Of a stretch of DNA of 7,619 nt, positions 6,373 to 7,619 are shown one piece after another. Under the pieces are notes generated by a model. The model did not search any database. It saw only the letters and a program-made list of their open reading frames with translations, and was not told where the DNA came from. The stretch covers positions 1 through 7,619 of the forward strand of contig JBCCLD010000223.1 of the NCBI GenBank assembly GCA_039027055.1, written 5' to 3'. This stretch comes from JBCBEX01 sp039027055 (lineage in GTDB: Bacteria; Bacteroidota; Rhodothermia; Rhodothermales; Rubricoccaceae). A program made the translations under genes and the position numbers. Numbering within the stretch: position 1 is the stretch's first letter; each line of letters opens with the position of its first letter.

Positions 6373-6855
6373 ATGCTCCCATCCTCGCCCCGCGAACCCC
6401 AGCCGACCTGTAGCCAGCCCCTCCGCATCCAAGCCCTGTTCGACCCCGCGCAGGTGCTCGGCAACCTCGACGCGCCGCGCCCGCTCTTCTTGTCGCGCGT
6501 GGCCGCCGGCTTCCCGTCGCCCGCCGACGACCACGTCGACCAGGACCTCGACCTCCACGCCTACCTCGTGCGCAACCCGCCCGGCACCTACTTCGCCCGC
6601 GCGGAGGGCGACTCGATGACTGGCAAGGGCATCCACGACGGTGACCTCCTCGTGATCGACCGCAGCATCGAGCCGAGCAACGGCCACACGGTCGTGGCGA
6701 TCCTGAACGGGGAGATGCTCGTCAAGGAGTACCGCCGGGTGGGGCGTCGGCTCTACCTGCTCGCCCACAACGAACTCTATCCGCCCATTACGCTGCAGGA
6801 GGGCGAGGAGTGCCGCATCTGGGGGGTCGTCACGCATGTCATCCACGCGCTGTAG
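6373..6855 (+). CDS. umuD: UmuD-like SOS mutagenesis protein, self-cleaving S24 peptidase
   Basis: A 160-residue protein of the LexA/UmuD (S24) family. In E. coli, RecA-nucleoprotein filaments trigger UmuD self-cleavage, and the UmuD' dimer with UmuC forms DNA polymerase V. The cleavage region is AAGFPSPADDHVDQ, with the scissile bond expected between Ala45 and Gly46 (Cys-Gly in E. coli UmuD, Ala-Gly in LexA). The nucleophile is Ser81 in EGDSM and the general base Lys118 in EMLVKEYR. The end GVVTHVIHAL matches the UmuD C-terminus. It is about 20 residues longer at the N-terminus than E. coli UmuD (139). I chose ATG 6373; a GTG at 6313 would add 20 residues with no similarity, and an ATG at 6363 is out of frame. 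umuC begins 12 bases after its stop, so the pair is an operon. Confidence 0.95.
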   Translation: MLPSSPREPQPTCSQPLRIQALFDPAQVLGNLDAPRPLFLSRVAAGFPSPADDHVDQDLDLHAYLVRNPPGTYFARAEGDSMTGKGIHDGDLLVIDRSIEPSNGHTVVAILNGEMLVKEYRRVGRRLYLLAHNELYPPITLQEGEECRIWGVVTHVIHAL

Positions 6856-6867
6856 GTCGCGGTGTCC

Positions 6868-7619
6868 ATGCGCCTGATGGCCCTCGCCGACTGTTCCAAC
6901 TTCTACGTCTCCTGCGAGCGCGCCTTCGACCCGACGATCGAGAAGCGCCCCGTGGTCGTGCTCTCCAACAACGACGGCTGCGTCGTCGCGCGGTCCGAGG
7001 AGGTGAAGCGCCTCGGCGTCACGATGGCCGCGCCCTACTTCAAGGTGCGCGACCAACTCGCCAAGGCTGGCACCGCGGTGTTCTCGTCCAACTACGCCCT
7101 CTATGCCGACCTGAGCCGCCGCATCACGGCGATCCTCGAAGGCTTCAGCCCCGACGTCGAGCGCTACAGCATCGACGAGGCGTTCCTGCACCTCTGGGCC
7201 GGCTCCCAGGATGCTGCCGAAGCCCAGGGCCGTGCCATCGAGGCGCGGGTCCGGGCATGGACGGGGATCCCGATGCGTGTGGGCCTCGGTCCGACGAAGA
7301 CGCTCGCGAAGATGGCGAGCGAGGTGGCCAAGCAGCGCCTGCGGGCGGGGCAGCCGCCCGTCGTGTGCCTCTGGGACGGACCGCAGCGCATGGCCGCGCT
7401 TCGCACGTTCCCGGTCGGCGACGTGTGGGGCATCGGGCCGCGCTGGGCGAAGCGGCTCCGGGCGCGCGGGGTCCGCACGGCCGCCGACTTTGCCGCGCTG
7501 CCGGACGCCTGGGTGAGGCGCAACCTGAACGTGGTGGCGCTGCGTACTGCCCATGAACTGCGTGGCACGCCCTGCCTCCCGCTTGACCTCGTCCCGGCGG
7601 TGCGCAAGACCCTCATCCG
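6868..7619 (+). CDS. umuC: UmuC, Y-family DNA polymerase V catalytic subunit (partial, cut by right edge)
   Basis: The first 250 codons of a protein normally near 420 residues, with no stop before the window ends. UmuC is the translesion polymerase that copies past damaged bases with UmuD' and RecA. Visible Y-family features are the metal-binding Asp8 in LADCSNFYVSCE, the dNTP-binding PVVVLSNNDGCVVARS (28-43), FSSNYALYADLSRR (72-85), the catalytic YSIDEAF with Asp103 and Glu104 (100-106), and GLGPTKTLAKMAS (139-151). The helix-hairpin-helix thumb contains PVGDVWGIGPR (182-192), and ELRGTPCLPLD (230-240) precedes the little finger, most of which is outside the window. All the catalytic carboxylates present are intact, so it should be active. 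ATG 6868 is the probable start; ATG 6877 (MALADCS) is nearly as good and closer to the E. coli N-terminus. Confidence 0.97.
   Translation, partial: MRLMALADCSNFYVSCERAFDPTIEKRPVVVLSNNDGCVVARSEEVKRLGVTMAAPYFKVRDQLAKAGTAVFSSNYALYADLSRRITAILEGFSPDVERYSIDEAFLHLWAGSQDAAEAQGRAIEARVRAWTGIPMRVGLGPTKTLAKMASEVAKQRLRAGQPPVVCLWDGPQRMAALRTFPVGDVWGIGPRWAKRLRARGVRTAADFAALPDAWVRRNLNVVALRTAHELRGTPCLPLDLVPAVRKTLI

Noticed and set aside
4965..6464. Long antisense open frame opposite the permease-USP gene
   Set aside because: A shadow of GC-rich codons with low-complexity Arg/Gly/Ala sequence and no recognisable domain; the + strand fusion protein is unmistakable.

Overview
The window is GC-rich bacterial chromosome, apart from a less GC-rich first ~250 bases, and all supported genes lie on the + strand. 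The start codons I could place are not preceded by a convincing Shine-Dalgarno sequence. This, with the high GC content and the gene types present, suggests a member of the Bacteroidota/Rhodothermota (Rhodothermales-like). That assignment is an inference from style; no marker gene in the window fixes it.

Layout. Bases 1-246 hold the 3' end of an unrecognised reading frame with codon use unlike the rest. It is followed directly, in the same frame after one stop codon, by the C-terminal remnant of an EamA/DMT-type transporter (247-468). This looks like a scar of deletion or recombination. A SAP/DUF6434-type protein follows (592-1155). Next is a secreted protein with a CBM20-like starch/glycogen-binding domain joined to an esterase-D-like alpha/beta hydrolase (1216-2364), and close behind it a three-helix membrane protein (2377-2694). 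A gene at 2723-3405 is split by a -1 type frameshift near 2971-2986.

The intergenic stretch 3406-3881 is the most unusual part. It holds a compact set of nested inverted repeats (3553-3655) that folds on paper into a closed junction with three hairpins, two of which carry G-U pairs that favour the + strand RNA. A 12-bp perfect palindrome follows, then a tandem array of a 13-bp unit (3668-3741).

After it comes a 788-residue fusion of an APC-superfamily amino-acid permease with two universal-stress-protein (UspA-like) domains (3882-6248). An 8-bp inverted repeat (6282-6304) separates it from a umuD-umuC pair (6373-6855 and 6868 to the window end) encoding the SOS mutagenic polymerase V system; umuC is cut by the window edge.

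Functionally the genes are mostly independent housekeeping or accessory functions: polymer-linked ester hydrolysis, stress-linked transport and DNA damage tolerance. Only umuDC, and perhaps the esterase with its small membrane partner, look like operons. I found no CRISPR array, tRNA, rRNA, transposase or phage gene.
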